64,000 bases of DNA from Ensifer adhaerens. Lineage in GTDB: Bacteria > Pseudomonadota > Alphaproteobacteria > Rhizobiales > Rhizobiaceae. The notes beneath the pieces were generated by a model. It had not been told where the DNA came from. It did not search any database and saw only the letters and a list, made by a program, of their open reading frames with translations. Location: contig NZ_LGAP01000026.1 in NCBI RefSeq assembly GCF_001270265.1, positions 1-64,000 of the forward strand, read 5' to 3'. Within the stretch, counting starts at the first letter, position 1. Each line of letters begins with the position of its first letter. The position numbers were made by a program, and so were the translations under genes. Positions 42,357 through 51,856 of this stretch are shown piece by piece.

Positions 42357-43063
42357 GTCGAACCGACCCGCCCGCTGTCAGGCGCGACAATATTCTGCGT
42401 CGCCCGCCATTCCCGAAGCAATACCGGCCTGCGACGCCCGTAGCGCGTCTCGCGCATGTCGGCCTGCCGGATGCGGTCGGTCCGGAAATGCCTGAAGCTC
42501 TGGCGCAACTCGCACCAGGCGACGAGAACCCGGACATTCTCGAAGAAGCCAAGGGCAAACGGCCAGACCGTACGATGGGTCTCGCCGCCATCCGTATCGA
42601 TGTAATTCAGGTCGAGCTTGCGCTCGTTACGTATGGCCTTGCGCAACAGTGCAACGTCGATGGTGTCGATCATCGGCGGGCTCGGCCCGACGAGCAGCGT
42701 CGAGGCATCGAGTTCGTCGCGAAGATCTGCCGGCAGAACCGCGGCGATCTTGGCGAGCGCATCGGCGGCGGCCGCCGCCAGATGGCCGTCGGCGCGTTTT
42801 GCCACCCAGCGCGAGCCGAGCACCAGCGCCTCGATCTCCTCCTGCGAGAACATCATCGGCGGCAGCATGAAGCCGGGCTTCAGGATATAGCCCAGCCCCG
42901 GCTCGCCCTCGATATGGGCGCCCTGTGCCTGCAGGCTGGCGATATCGCGGTAGAGCGTTCTCAGGCTGACCCCGGTTTCCTCCGCCAGCCGCCGCCCGCT
43001 GACGGGCTGGCGATAGCGGCGCAGTACCTGCAGAAGATCGAGCAGCCGTTCGGAGCGGGACAA
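42353..43063 (-). CDS. YafY-type HTH/WYL-domain transcriptional regulator
   Basis: About 236 residues. An HTH_11 domain (ERLLDLLQVLRRYRQPVSGRRLAEETGVSLRTLYRDIASLQAQGAHIEGEPGLGYIL) is followed by a WYL effector domain (RNERKLDLNYIDTDG.. VWPFALGFFENVRVLVAWCELRQSFRHFRTDRI). Start is TTG at 43063 with an AGGAGG SD 7 nt before; no ATG is available at this place, and a longer frame would reach into nudC. WYL proteins sense nucleic-acid or small ligands; the VOC gene downstream may be regulated. Confidence 0.85.
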   Translation of the reverse strand: MSRSERLLDLLQVLRRYRQPVSGRRLAEETGVSLRTLYRDIASLQAQGAHIEGEPGLGYILKPGFMLPPMMFSQEEIEALVLGSRWVAKRADGHLAAAAADALAKIAAVLPADLRDELDASTLLVGPSPPMIDTIDVALLRKAIRNERKLDLNYIDTDGGETHRTVWPFALGFFENVRVLVAWCELRQSFRHFRTDRIRQADMRETRYGRRRPVLLREWRATQNIVAPDSGRVGST

Positions 43064-43097
43064 GGCCGGCCTCCTCTTGATCGAAGCCCGAGCGCTC

Positions 43098-44078
43098 TTA
43101 CGCCCGCTCGCCCCAGGCAAGCCAGTCGCGCATCAGTTGGTGGGCGATCGCGCCTTTCGGCGGCGGAATGTGCTCATCGCCGGTGTCGGCGACGCCGGTC
43201 GACCTTTCGAGCATCGCGATGGTTTCCTCGCGTGTGAACCAGCGCACGTCCTCCAGTTCCTGTTCGTCGCGCTTGATGACAGTCGATTTTGCCTCGGCAT
43301 AGCAGCCGATCATCAGCGAATGCGGCAGCGGCCAGGGCTGCGAGGCGTGATAGCGCACGCGGCCGATGTGGATGCCTGATTCCTCATGGGTTTCGCGGCG
43401 CACGGCGTTTTCGATGGTTTCGCCCGGCTCGACGAAGCCGGCAAGGCACGAATACATGCCCGGCGCGAAATGCGGGCTGCGGCCAAGCAGGCAGAGATCG
43501 CGTTCCAAGTCGATGGTCATCATGATGACGACGGGATCGGTGCGGGGGAAAACCATGTGGCCGCAGGCGGTGCAGACGCGGCGATAGCCGCCGGCCTTGC
43601 CTTCCATCGGTCCGGCGCAACGGCCGCAGAAGCGGTTGTTGGCGTTCCAGGTGATGAGGCTCGATCCTTGGGCGAACTGACCAAGCAGTTCTTCAGGCAG
43701 CATCTGCTGGCGGTAGAGCGTGCGCCCGTCGGCGATCTTGAACGGCTCGGCGATATTGTCCTCGGGAAGACCGGTCGGCACGGCGAGCCGCGGCTCTCCG
43801 TTCGGCAGGTAGCCGAGCAGGATCGTTTCGTCGAGTACCGGCTCGAGCCCGTCGAGCTCATAGGGTGCAAACAGCGGATCGATGATCTTCTCGTCGTGTT
43901 TGACGATCAGCTTCGGTCCGGAAAAGGCCAGGAAATGGGCGCCCGGATGCTTGAGCGCCAACTCGACGCAATCGTCGGCGCGGTGCTCGGACTGACGCTC
44001 CAGATGGTTCTCGGAAAAGGCGACGAGGGTGCTCGGCTCCGGATGGGGGCTTCGAAGGTCAAAGATCGATTTCGTCAT
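43098..44078 (-). CDS. nudC: NAD(H) pyrophosphatase / RNA decapping Nudix hydrolase
   Basis: About 326 residues. Zinc ribbon with four Cys (FCGRCAGPM..VCTACGHMVFPRTDPVVI), Nudix box GFVEPGETIENAVRRETHEESGI and the NudC-specific SQPWPLPHSLM are all present. It hydrolyses NADH to NMNH and AMP and removes NAD caps from RNA. The ATG at 44078 lies 2 nt after the HIT gene stop, so the two are translationally linked. Confidence 0.95.
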   Translation of the reverse strand: MTKSIFDLRSPHPEPSTLVAFSENHLERQSEHRADDCVELALKHPGAHFLAFSGPKLIVKHDEKIIDPLFAPYELDGLEPVLDETILLGYLPNGEPRLAVPTGLPEDNIAEPFKIADGRTLYRQQMLPEELLGQFAQGSSLITWNANNRFCGRCAGPMEGKAGGYRRVCTACGHMVFPRTDPVVIMMTIDLERDLCLLGRSPHFAPGMYSCLAGFVEPGETIENAVRRETHEESGIHIGRVRYHASQPWPLPHSLMIGCYAEAKSTVIKRDEQELEDVRWFTREETIAMLERSTGVADTGDEHIPPPKGAIAHQLMRDWLAWGERA

Positions 44079-44080
44079 GT

Positions 44081-44485
44081 TCAGAGATTTTCCAGAATGC
44101 GGGCTGCAAAGGCCTGATGTTCTTTCTCGTCCCACGGCTCCGGCTTGCCGAAGCCCCAGACGGGTCCGGGCCAGTTCGGGTCGCCATCGCTGCGGGCGAT
44201 GATGTGCACATGGAGCTGCCGGACGATGTTGCCGAGCGCCCCGACATTGATCTTCTCGGCACCGGTGACCTTTTTCAAGGCGGTCGCCACCATGTTGGTT
44301 TCGAAGGTCAGCATCGTCTGGTCGAGCGGTGTCAGATCGAAAATCTCGGACATGCCCCCACGTTGCGGTATGAGCACCAGCCAGGGCCAGCGGCGATCGT
44401 TCATCAGGCGCATTTGGCAGAGGCCGATCGAGGCGATCGGGATGCCGTCGCGTTCAAGCCGCTCGTCGAGGGTGAATGTCGTCAA
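44081..44485 (-). CDS. HIT family protein
   Basis: A 134-residue histidine-triad protein. The active segment reads QLHVHII, so the first His of the HxHxH triad is Gln while the second and third remain. Other features: DRRWPWLVLIPQRGGMSEIFDL and GDPNWPGPVWGFGKPEPW. Start is TTG at 44485 with an AAGGAG SD 7 nt before. Such proteins hydrolyse nucleotide phosphoramidates or act as transferases; linkage to nudC suggests nucleotide housekeeping. Confidence 0.88.
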   Translation of the reverse strand: MTTFTLDERLERDGIPIASIGLCQMRLMNDRRWPWLVLIPQRGGMSEIFDLTPLDQTMLTFETNMVATALKKVTGAEKINVGALGNIVRQLHVHIIARSDGDPNWPGPVWGFGKPEPWDEKEHQAFAARILENL

Positions 44486-44591
44486 GAAGGTCTCCTTGGG
44501 CCGGGAGCAGATTCGCCTTGTTTTGCATATCGATATCAGTTTTTTGATGGCTTGGCTTGCATTTGCTTGCGATATTGCCGATATGGGAGCC

Positions 44592-44688
44592 GGGAGGTTG
44601 GTGGTGGACGAGCCACTCGCCAACCGGGTCAGGTCCGGAAGGAAGCAGCCCTAACGAGCCCCGGCACGGGTCATCGTGCCAGCCTCCC
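44592..44688 (+). ncRNA. ffs: Signal recognition particle RNA (small, 4.5S-type)
   Basis: A 97-nt RNA with closing stem GGGAGGTTGG / CCAGCCTCCC and the universal SRP apical domain GGTCAGGTCCGGAAGGAAGCAGCC. It binds Ffh for membrane targeting of nascent proteins. Its location just before dnaX is the common bacterial arrangement. Confidence 0.93.
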
Positions 44689-44690
44689 AC

Positions 44691-44788
44691 CTGCATGATT
44701 GCTGAGATCGAAACCGCTCTCAGCAATCGCGCAGCACCACAGAATGTTACGGTATGAAGACGCATCCGAAGCGACGCGCGGTGCCGTA
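44691..44788 (-). repeat. Diverged RIME-like element between ffs and dnaX
   Basis: The layout matches copies 2 and 3: CTGCATGATTGCTGAGA then TCTCAGCAAT(CGC)GCAG (perfect 10-bp arms at 44698-44707 and 44718-44727), followed by TTACGGTA..GACGC / GCGCGGTGCCGTAA. Sequence is diverged but the order, spacing and the GACGCGCGG(C/T)GCCGTA end agree. It may act as terminator for the SRP RNA. Confidence 0.5.
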
Positions 44789-44831
44789 AATCCGTCCTGT
44801 CGGGACACGAGTTCAAGCAGCGGCAGGGTCG

Positions 44832-46703
44832 ATGAGCGACGAAACGTCCATTTCATCCGAACAGAAACCAGCCGCCTACCGCGTTCTGGCGCGCAAGTAC
44901 CGCCCCAAGGATTTCTCCGACCTGATGGTCGGCCAGGAGCCGATGGTGCGCACGCTGACCAACGCGTTCGAAACCGGCCGCATCGCTCAAGCCTACATGC
45001 TGACCGGCGTGCGCGGGGTGGGCAAGACCACGACTGCCCGCATTCTCGCCCGTGCGCTGAACTACAAGACAGTCGAAATCGATCGGCCGACCATCGACCT
45101 GCGCGCTCTCGGCGAACATTGTCAGGCGATCATGGACGGCCGCCATGTCGACGTCATCGAGATGGACGCCGCCTCCCATACCGGCATCGACGATATCCGC
45201 GAGATCATCGAGCAGGTGCGCTACCGCCCGGTTTCGGCGCGCTACAAGGTCTATATCATCGACGAAGTGCACATGCTGTCGACGCAGGCCTTCAACGGTC
45301 TGTTGAAGACGCTGGAAGAGCCGCCGGAGCATGTGAAGTTCATCTTCGCCACCACCGAAATCCGCAAGGTTCCGATCACCGTGCTGTCGCGCTGCCAGCG
45401 GTTCGATCTGAGGCGCATCAGCGGCTCCGACCTCGTCGGCCTGTTTTCGACCATTCTCGGCAAGGAAGGTGTTCGTTTCGACCCGGAAGCGCTGGCGATG
45501 GTTGCGCGTGCGGCCGAAGGTTCGGCCCGTGACGGCCTGTCGCTGCTCGACCAGGCGATCGCCCATGGCGGCGGTTCCGTCGAGGTCGAGACCGTGCGCT
45601 CGATGCTCGGCCTTGCCGATCGCGCCCGCATCGTCGATCTGTTCGAGCATATCGTCAGGGGCGACGTTGCTGCAGCACTCGGCGAATTCGCGGCACAATA
45701 CGAGGCCGGCGCCAACCCGACCGTGGTCCTGACCGATCTTGCCGATTTCACCCACCTCGTCACCCGGCTGAAGTACGTGCCGGATGCCGCCGGTGACCAG
45801 TCCTTGAGCGAGATCGAGCGCACACGCGGTGCCGAATTTGCCGGCAATGTCGCCGTCAGTACGCTGTCGCGCATCTGGCAGATGCTGCTGAAAGGCATTC
45901 CCGAGGCCGAAAGCTCTTCACGCCCGGCAGGTGCTGCCGAAATGGTGTTGATCCGGCTTGCCCATGCGGCCCATCTTCCACCGCCCGAAGAGGCGGCGAG
46001 ACGCGTGCTCGAACTGTCCGGCAGCGACAATGGCGGCGCCCGTCCTGCTCCAGGTGGCGGCAATGGCGGTGGCATGCAGGCCTCGGCCGGCGCCCCCTTG
46101 CAGGCACAGGCCGCCCAACCGACATCGATGGGACGGCCGACCGGCAACGGCGCGACGATGTTGCGTGCGGTTCCCGATGTCAGCCCGCAGCCGATCAGTG
46201 TCGGACAGATCGAGGAGCGGCCGGCAATCGCCCCGGCCGCGAAGGCGCAGCCGTCGGTGCCGGTCAATTCGGTCAGCGATATCGCCGACCTCTGTGCGAA
46301 GAATAAGGACATCAAGCTGAAGACGCTGGTGCGCGGCTTCGTGCGGCTGGTACGCATCGAGCCCGGCCGTCTTGATGTCAACGTGCCCGACGACGCGCCG
46401 AAGACGCTGCTCGGCGAACTCGCCGTCAAGCTCAAGGAATGGACCGGTATCCACTGGATCGTCAGCTACAGCCGCGAGCCTGGCGAGCCGACGATGATCG
46501 AGGCCGAACAGCGGGCCCAGGAGAAGCGTGTCAGCGACGCGCGCCAGGACCCGGATGTCGCCGCCATTCTTGCCCGTTTCCCGGGTGCAAAGATCACCGA
46601 CGTGCGTATTCGCGCCGTCGAGGAAGAAGAGGCCGAGAGCGTTGCTCCGGCCACAGCCGAATCCGCCGATGGCGATATCGTCCCCGGCGACGATATCGAA
46701 TAG
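44832..46703 (+). CDS. dnaX: DNA polymerase III subunit gamma/tau
   Basis: A 623-residue clamp-loader subunit. AAA+ motifs: [16 protein letters not shown], Walker [10 protein letters not shown] (59-67), Walker [12 protein letters not shown], sensor 1 [24 protein letters not shown]. The Cys4 zinc module of E. coli gamma is reduced to a single Cys (GEHCQAI), as is usual in alphaproteobacteria. A Gly/Ala/Pro-rich linker (about 400-465) leads to the tau C-terminal domain that contacts the polymerase. No obvious slippery A-run frameshift site is seen at the domain boundary. Precedes ybaB by 47 nt. Confidence 0.95.
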   Translation: MSDETSISSEQKPAAYRVLARKYRPKDFSDLMVGQEPMVRTLTNAFETGRIAQAYMLTGVRGVGKTTTARILARALNYKTVEIDRPTIDLRALGEHCQAIMDGRHVDVIEMDAASHTGIDDIREIIEQVRYRPVSARYKVYIIDEVHMLSTQAFNGLLKTLEEPPEHVKFIFATTEIRKVPITVLSRCQRFDLRRISGSDLVGLFSTILGKEGVRFDPEALAMVARAAEGSARDGLSLLDQAIAHGGGSVEVETVRSMLGLADRARIVDLFEHIVRGDVAAALGEFAAQYEAGANPTVVLTDLADFTHLVTRLKYVPDAAGDQSLSEIERTRGAEFAGNVAVSTLSRIWQMLLKGIPEAESSSRPAGAAEMVLIRLAHAAHLPPPEEAARRVLELSGSDNGGARPAPGGGNGGGMQASAGAPLQAQAAQPTSMGRPTGNGATMLRAVPDVSPQPISVGQIEERPAIAPAAKAQPSVPVNSVSDIADLCAKNKDIKLKTLVRGFVRLVRIEPGRLDVNVPDDAPKTLLGELAVKLKEWTGIHWIVSYSREPGEPTMIEAEQRAQEKRVSDARQDPDVAAILARFPGAKITDVRIRAVEEEEAESVAPATAESADGDIVPGDDIE

Positions 46704-46750
46704 TCCGTCGGAACGAACGACCGGAAATTTCTAGAGAACAGGAGACGACG

Positions 46751-47074
46751 ATGCGCGACATCATGGGGATGATGGGCAAGGTCAAGGAAATGCAGGCCAA
46801 GATGGAGAAGATGCAGGCGGAAATCGCCGCACTCGAAGTCGATGGTGTCTCCGGTGGCGGCCTCGTCACCGTCCGTCTCGATGGCAAGGGCACGCTGAAG
46901 AGCCTGAAGATCGACCCGTCGCTGTTTAGGGAAGACGACGTCGAGATTCTCGAAGACCTGATCGTCGCGGCTCACAAGGACGCCAAGGACAAGGCCGAGG
47001 CCGTCCAGGCCGAAAAGACCCGCGAACTTACCGCCGGCCTGCCGATCCCGCCCGGCATGAAGCTGCCGTTCTAA
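46751..47074 (+). CDS. ybaB: YbaB/EbfC family nucleoid-associated protein
   Basis: A 107-residue DNA-binding protein: coiled-coil start [25 protein letters not shown], then [29 protein letters not shown] and C-terminal [14 protein letters not shown], all hallmarks. It dimerises into tweezers that bind DNA without strong specificity. SD GGAGACG. Genomic link with dnaX and recR is conserved, though here the patatin and lysE genes separate recR. Confidence 0.95.
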   Translation: MRDIMGMMGKVKEMQAKMEKMQAEIAALEVDGVSGGGLVTVRLDGKGTLKSLKIDPSLFREDDVEILEDLIVAAHKDAKDKAEAVQAEKTRELTAGLPIPPGMKLPF

Positions 47075-47092
47075 GCGGCTGTTCTTCGCTGC

Positions 47093-47198
47093 TACAGCGC
47101 CGCGCGTCAAATGTGACGCGCAATGGACGCTGTAACGCCTTAAACTTGCTGCATAATTTTATCCTTAAATCGGATCCGATTTAAGGAATTATGCAGTA
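47093..47198 (+). repeat. RIME-like palindromic intergenic element, copy 4
   Basis: Almost identical to copy 1: GC-rich arms ACAGCG..CGCTGT with inner GCGTCA/TGACGC, then CTGCATAATT..AATTATGCAG with a perfect CTTAAATCGGATCCGATTTAAG core. Its right edge (47181-47198) is read by the convergent patatin gene, giving that protein's last residues and stop. Confidence 0.82.
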
Positions 47199-49019
47199 TG
47201 AATCGGGTGGCGGTGCCGGAACGATCGGCTTCGCCGGGCTGGCGCCGCGCGGATTGGTGTCCATGCTTGCGGTGATGCGCAGATCGGCTTTCTGTGTGGA
47301 GGCCGGCGGTATCGGTCGTTGATCGAGCGTCGCGCCGATTTCGGCGAGCTTCGAGGCGAAATTATTGAGTGCCGCGCGTTCGACCCTGGACGACCCCACC
47401 AGTCCGGTCGGGTCGTAGTTCGTCAGGATCGTTGGATAGTCGGAGGTGCTGTCCGTCGGCGGCGCATAGTAGCGTGCCGAGAGCTTTCTCAGCGATTCCG
47501 CCAGCGTCGGCAGCATCGTCAACGCACGCCGCCAACGGTGTTCGTTGAAATCGAAATCGGCAAGAATCGTCTCGCCGGCCCTTCCGCCGAGTGCGCTGAG
47601 ATAGGCGACCGTTTCGCGATCCATATCCAGATTGAGCCCACCCTCCTTGGCATCGTCGAGCCTGACTTCGACGATCCGCTCGCTGTAGCCGTGCAACTGG
47701 CTCTGCAGCGTGTCCTGCCAATTGCGCGCCGTGTCGAGGATGGCGCCGACAAAGCCGAACAGTCCTTCGACCGGGTAGATGGGGGCGACCTTGCCTTCGG
47801 ACGTCTTGCGCGGAAGATTGACGCGGCTTGCCCTGTCCGCGTCATCGCCGTGCCGTCGCCGATCGTAGCTGGTAAGCGAGATGCCGAAGGTCGGTCGTCC
47901 AGGCAGAAGGCCGTCGAAAAGATGGATCGGAAAGTTGCTGGTGATGCCACCGTCGGAAAACAGACAGCGGATGTGCGTGGCGGGATCGCGTCGTGCGCTG
48001 CTTTTCAGCGAGTAGTCGTAGCGGTAAAGCGGCACGGCGCGGATCAACCCGGGAAAGCTCAGGCTCATACGGGCGATAATGGCCACGGGCAGCTTGCTTG
48101 CCGGCGGCAGCTGGTAGAAATCCTTCGATCCATCGGCGGCGACGATGTCGCGTGGTTTGCTCTCCTTGAGCAGGTACGCCATGATCGAGGGCGGAAACAA
48201 TGCCTCGAACTCCGATTTACGATAGTTATGGACCCGGTCGCCGAATGGCAACTCATAGGGACGGCGCGAGGAGAGGTCGGTGGTCACGCTTCTAAGTGTG
48301 ATGTCGTGTGCCTCGAGGTCGCCGATGGTCAACGGCCTGTCCGAACCATCCTGCCGGAGCGGGCCGGCTATCGCCTCTATTCTTTCCGAGATCCAGTTGG
48401 TGAAAGCCGGGTTCTTCGTACCCGGCCGGGTCAGGCCGCTGCATAGGCCGAAATCGTTGGCCGGCAGGGACACCGCTACCGCCCGGTAGAATTGATAGAG
48501 GATCATCACGATTGCGCCGATCAAGGCGATAACGATGCCAAGCAGCAGTGTCGCGACGCCGAGGCTGAGCACACCGGCAACAGAGATCAAAATGCCGGGT
48601 GCTGCGCCAAGCAGCGCCGGCACGGCGAAGACCCGCAGCGTCTCCAAGGCGCAGGTTCTGGCCCTGCTGTGCCGTGTGCGAACGGCTGCCATGCCGATGC
48701 GAAAGAGAGGGGCCGTGTCGGGCGAGGGCTGAAAGAAGGTTGCGAGGTTTGCCGCCAGCTCGCCAGGCATGGCGTCGATGAGGGCAAAGCCAGCATTCTT
48801 CTCTTCCGCCGTCGCGCCGGTTTGCCGCCGGTACTCCGCAGCCGCCGTCATCACGGCGGCGATGGCGCCCGCCGAGGTTCCGCCAATGCGCATGAAGCGG
48901 TAACGGGTCGCCAACTCCGTAATGGCGCGCGGAAACACCACGCCGGAGGTGATGCCACCCTTCATGATCAGGTCGCACTCTTCGCTGGGCTTGGCGTAGC
49001 GGAAAGTCGTGTCGTTCAT
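47181..49019 (-). CDS. Patatin-like phospholipase with internal membrane hairpin
   Basis: About 612 residues. Patatin signature: oxyanion loop MKGGITSGVVFPRAI (about 20-26), nucleophile elbow GGTSAGA (Ser about 49) and the catalytic Asp in FSDGGITSNFP (about 355). Between them two strong hydrophobic segments (about 130-175) form a membrane hairpin, uncommon for patatins. Lys/Asp-rich helices follow. It probably deacylates phospholipids at the inner membrane. The ATG at 49019 is set by GGAGGG. The last residues YCIIP and the stop come from the RIME-like repeat. Confidence 0.85.
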   Translation of the reverse strand: MNDTTFRYAKPSEECDLIMKGGITSGVVFPRAITELATRYRFMRIGGTSAGAIAAVMTAAAEYRRQTGATAEEKNAGFALIDAMPGELAANLATFFQPSPDTAPLFRIGMAAVRTRHSRARTCALETLRVFAVPALLGAAPGILISVAGVLSLGVATLLLGIVIALIGAIVMILYQFYRAVAVSLPANDFGLCSGLTRPGTKNPAFTNWISERIEAIAGPLRQDGSDRPLTIGDLEAHDITLRSVTTDLSSRRPYELPFGDRVHNYRKSEFEALFPPSIMAYLLKESKPRDIVAADGSKDFYQLPPASKLPVAIIARMSLSFPGLIRAVPLYRYDYSLKSSARRDPATHIRCLFSDGGITSNFPIHLFDGLLPGRPTFGISLTSYDRRRHGDDADRASRVNLPRKTSEGKVAPIYPVEGLFGFVGAILDTARNWQDTLQSQLHGYSERIVEVRLDDAKEGGLNLDMDRETVAYLSALGGRAGETILADFDFNEHRWRRALTMLPTLAESLRKLSARYYAPPTDSTSDYPTILTNYDPTGLVGSSRVERAALNNFASKLAEIGATLDQRPIPPASTQKADLRITASMDTNPRGASPAKPIVPAPPPDSYCIIP

Positions 49020-49147
49020 CGCACCCTCCATCTCCGAACAACAACATTAGATTGTGTTGATATTCGATGCACGCGATTTCGCGGTGGCGGAAGACTGGCG
49101 CCGATGGCAAAGCATGATAAATTGCCGCCTCCCGAGGAGGATCGCGC

Positions 49148-49759
49148 ATGACCATGACGTCCCTGCTTATGTTTGCCGGTGCATTGCTGGTTGCGGCCGG
49201 CTCGCCCGGGCCGAGCGTCGCGGCCCTTGTGGCGCGTGTGCTGTCGAAGGGCGCGCGCGACGTGCTGCCTTTCCTCGTGGCGCTCTGGATCGGCGAGGCC
49301 ATCTGGCTGTCGTTCGCGGTGGCGGGCCTTGCAGCGATCGCCGAAAGTTTCCATCTGCTGTTCGTCGCCATCAAGTGGCTGGGCGTCGCCTACCTGTTCT
49401 ATCTCGCCTGGAAAATGTGGATGGCCGAACCGGATCTGCCCGGAGACAGCCTGCCGCAGTCGCGTTCGGCCTCCAAGCTGTTCTTCGCCGGCCTGACCGT
49501 GACGCTCGGCAATCCCAAGGTGATGATGTTCTACGTCGCCCTGTTGCCCTCGATCATCGACCTGCGCTCGGTCACCTTGATCGGCTGGATGGAGCTGGTT
49601 GCGACCATGCTGGTGGTTCTGGTCGTGGTCGATCTGGGCTGGGTAACCATGGCCGCCAATGCCCGCAAACTCCTGAAAAGCAAGCGCGCCGTGCGCATCG
49701 CCAATCGCGCCAGTGCCGGAACCATTGCCGGGGCGGCCGTCGTCATCGCCACCCGTTGA
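49148..49759 (+). CDS. LysE/RhtB family amino-acid exporter
   Basis: A 203-residue membrane protein with about six helices. N-terminal LMFAGALLVAAGSPGPSVAALVARVLSKG contains the family motif, and FFAGLTVTLGNPKVMMFYVALLPS is a second hallmark. It exports amino acids or analogues such as homoserine lactones. SD GAGGAGG. Divergent from the patatin gene. Confidence 0.93.
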   Translation: MTMTSLLMFAGALLVAAGSPGPSVAALVARVLSKGARDVLPFLVALWIGEAIWLSFAVAGLAAIAESFHLLFVAIKWLGVAYLFYLAWKMWMAEPDLPGDSLPQSRSASKLFFAGLTVTLGNPKVMMFYVALLPSIIDLRSVTLIGWMELVATMLVVLVVVDLGWVTMAANARKLLKSKRAVRIANRASAGTIAGAAVVIATR

Positions 49760-49867
49760 GTTTTTGCTTCCGCGCGTCGGCGGGTTCCTGCTCTGTTGAG
49801 GGCCGGCGCCCCGTCATATTCCGGCAAGGCGATTCCGTTTGTCGGCGATATGAGCTAAAAGCGCCGC

Positions 49868-50473
49868 ATGGCAAAGCGAGTCACCGGTCCCGAAATCGAA
49901 AAACTGATCCAGCTTCTGGCAAAGGTGCCGGGGCTAGGGCCGCGTTCGGCGCGGCGCGCGGCGCTCCACCTGGTCAAGAAGAAGGACCAGCTGCTTGGCC
50001 CCCTGGCGGAAGCCATGGGCGAGGCCCACCGCAAGGTGCGCATCTGCTCGTGCTGCGGCAATGTCGACACGATCGATCCCTGCACGGTCTGCGCCGATGA
50101 ACGCCGCGACCAGTCGGTGATCATCGTCGTCGAGGATGTCGCCGATCTTTGGGCGCTGGAACGCGCCGCGGCCATGAACGCCGCCTATCACGTGCTCGGC
50201 GGCACGCTGTCGCCGCTCGACGGCGTCGGCCCCGACGATCTCAACATCAAGGGACTGGTGCAGCGCGTTGCCAATGGCGGCGTGCGCGAACTGATCATCG
50301 CCGTCAACGCCACAGTCGAGGGCCAGACCACTGCCCACTATATCACCGACCAGCTCGAGGGCATGGAGGTGAAGATCACCCGGCTTGCCCATGGTGTGCC
50401 TGTCGGCGGCGAACTCGATTATCTCGACGAGGGTACGCTGGCTGCCGCCCTTCGCGCCCGCACCTTGATCTGA
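49868..50473 (+). CDS. recR: Recombination mediator protein RecR
   Basis: A 201-residue protein. The N-terminal helix-hairpin-helix ([18 protein letters not shown]), zinc site C60-C63-C72-C75 ([16 protein letters not shown]), Toprim motif ([16 protein letters not shown]) and Walker-like C-terminus are intact. With RecF/RecO it loads RecA at gaps. Short spacing to lysE (108 nt) with a weak AAAAGCGCCGC leader; independent promoter not evident. Confidence 0.95.
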   Translation: MAKRVTGPEIEKLIQLLAKVPGLGPRSARRAALHLVKKKDQLLGPLAEAMGEAHRKVRICSCCGNVDTIDPCTVCADERRDQSVIIVVEDVADLWALERAAAMNAAYHVLGGTLSPLDGVGPDDLNIKGLVQRVANGGVRELIIAVNATVEGQTTAHYITDQLEGMEVKITRLAHGVPVGGELDYLDEGTLAAALRARTLI

Positions 50474-50522
50474 GCGGACCTACCGCTCCAACCGCCTGCG
50501 ATCCAACCGATAGGGAAGCCGG

Positions 50523-51761
50523 ATGCTGAGATTTCTATCACTGTCGACCTTGCTGTTCTGCGTTTTCGCGGGCTTCGCCCAGGCCGCCTCCAAGGCCGAT
50601 GTCGAGAACCAGTTTCGCCAGTGGCTGCAGCGCGATCTCTGGCCGGAAGCCGAGAAGTCGGGCGTTTCGGCGCGATCGTTCAAGGCGGCATTTGCCGACG
50701 TGAAGCTGAACTGGGACCTGCCCGATCTGGCGCCGCCCGGTTTCCCCAAGCCGAAGGAGCAGAAGCAGAGCCAGGCGGAGTTTTCCTCGCCCGGCAGCTA
50801 TTTCTCCGAGAAGCGCCTGCAGGGACTGGCGGCAACGGGACGAAGCCTTGCCTCGACGCATGCCGCCACCTTGAAGCGGATCGAGAAGGCCTATGGCGTT
50901 CCGGCCTCGGTGGTCGTGGCGATCTGGGGCCGTGAATCCGGCTTCGGCCGCGCCAAAATTCCCTATCCGGTCGTCGACGTCCTGGCGACGAAGGCCTTCA
51001 TGTCGACCCGGCCAGATCTGTTCCGCCGCGAGCTGATCGCCGCCTTGCACATTCTGGAGAGCGGCGACGTCGAAGAGGCGTCGATGCGCGGCTCCTGGGC
51101 CGGCGCCATGGGGCAGCCGCAGTTCATGCCGTCGAGCTTCCTGCAATATGCCGTCGATTTCGACGGCGACGGCCGCCGCGACATCTGGAACTCGGTTCCT
51201 GACAGCCTGGCCTCGATCGCCAACTATCTCGTCAAGAAGGGCTGGCAGCGCGGCCGTGACTGGGGTTTTGAAGTGTCGATCCCGGCTGGCGTCTCCTGCG
51301 CGCAGGAAGGGCCGGATCTTGCCCAGCCGATGTCCGACTGGGCGACCAAGGGCATCACCCGCATTTCCGGCAAGGCGTTCCCATCGCATGAGCTTTCGGC
51401 ACCCTCGATGATGCTGGTTCCGGCCGGCACGCATGGGCCGGAGTTCATCGTCACGCCGAATTTCTACGTGCTCAAGGAGTACAACAACTCCGACCTCTAT
51501 GCGTTGTTCATCGGCAATCTTGCCGATCGCATCGGCTCGGGTGGCGGCACCTTCCGCGGCACCTGGGGCGACGTCGGCAACATGCTGCGCTCCGATGTCC
51601 TGGCGATGCAGAAGGCCCTGGTTGCCAAGGGCTACGACGTCGGCAAGGCCGACGGGCTTGCCGGCTACAAGACACGCCGCTCGCTCGGTGACTGGCAGGC
51701 CAAGAACGGCCTGGCGCCGACCTGCTTTCCCGACGCTTCGCTGAAGGCGAAGCTTCGGTAA
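50523..51761 (+). CDS. MltB-type lytic murein transglycosylase with peptidoglycan-binding domain
   Basis: A 412-residue periplasmic enzyme. The signal peptide ends at AQA-A (about 21); no lipobox. The SLT_2 catalytic domain has the Glu in AIWGRESGFG (138), followed by GSWAGAMGQPQFMPSSFLQYAVDFDGDGRRDIW. The C-terminus holds a PG_binding_1 repeat (DVLAMQKALVAKGYDVGKADGLAGYKTRRSLGDWQ). It cuts glycan strands to 1,6-anhydro-MurNAc products, linking in principle to the recycling genes at 12-26 kb. Follows recR after 49 nt. Confidence 0.93.
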   Translation: MLRFLSLSTLLFCVFAGFAQAASKADVENQFRQWLQRDLWPEAEKSGVSARSFKAAFADVKLNWDLPDLAPPGFPKPKEQKQSQAEFSSPGSYFSEKRLQGLAATGRSLASTHAATLKRIEKAYGVPASVVVAIWGRESGFGRAKIPYPVVDVLATKAFMSTRPDLFRRELIAALHILESGDVEEASMRGSWAGAMGQPQFMPSSFLQYAVDFDGDGRRDIWNSVPDSLASIANYLVKKGWQRGRDWGFEVSIPAGVSCAQEGPDLAQPMSDWATKGITRISGKAFPSHELSAPSMMLVPAGTHGPEFIVTPNFYVLKEYNNSDLYALFIGNLADRIGSGGGTFRGTWGDVGNMLRSDVLAMQKALVAKGYDVGKADGLAGYKTRRSLGDWQAKNGLAPTCFPDASLKAKLR

Positions 51762-51856
51762 TTTTCCGCCCACCGGCGCCCGGGTTTGTGGCCGTTCCCG
51801 ACGGCCCCCGCTTGTCTCATGGCATCGGGCGCTATGCGTCCGCGCGGGACAGCGCG

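Noticed and set aside
44698-44727. TPP riboswitch suggested by CTGAGA
   Set aside because: The CTGAGA is part of a simple perfect hairpin; no second TPP core element is present and the neighbour is dnaX.
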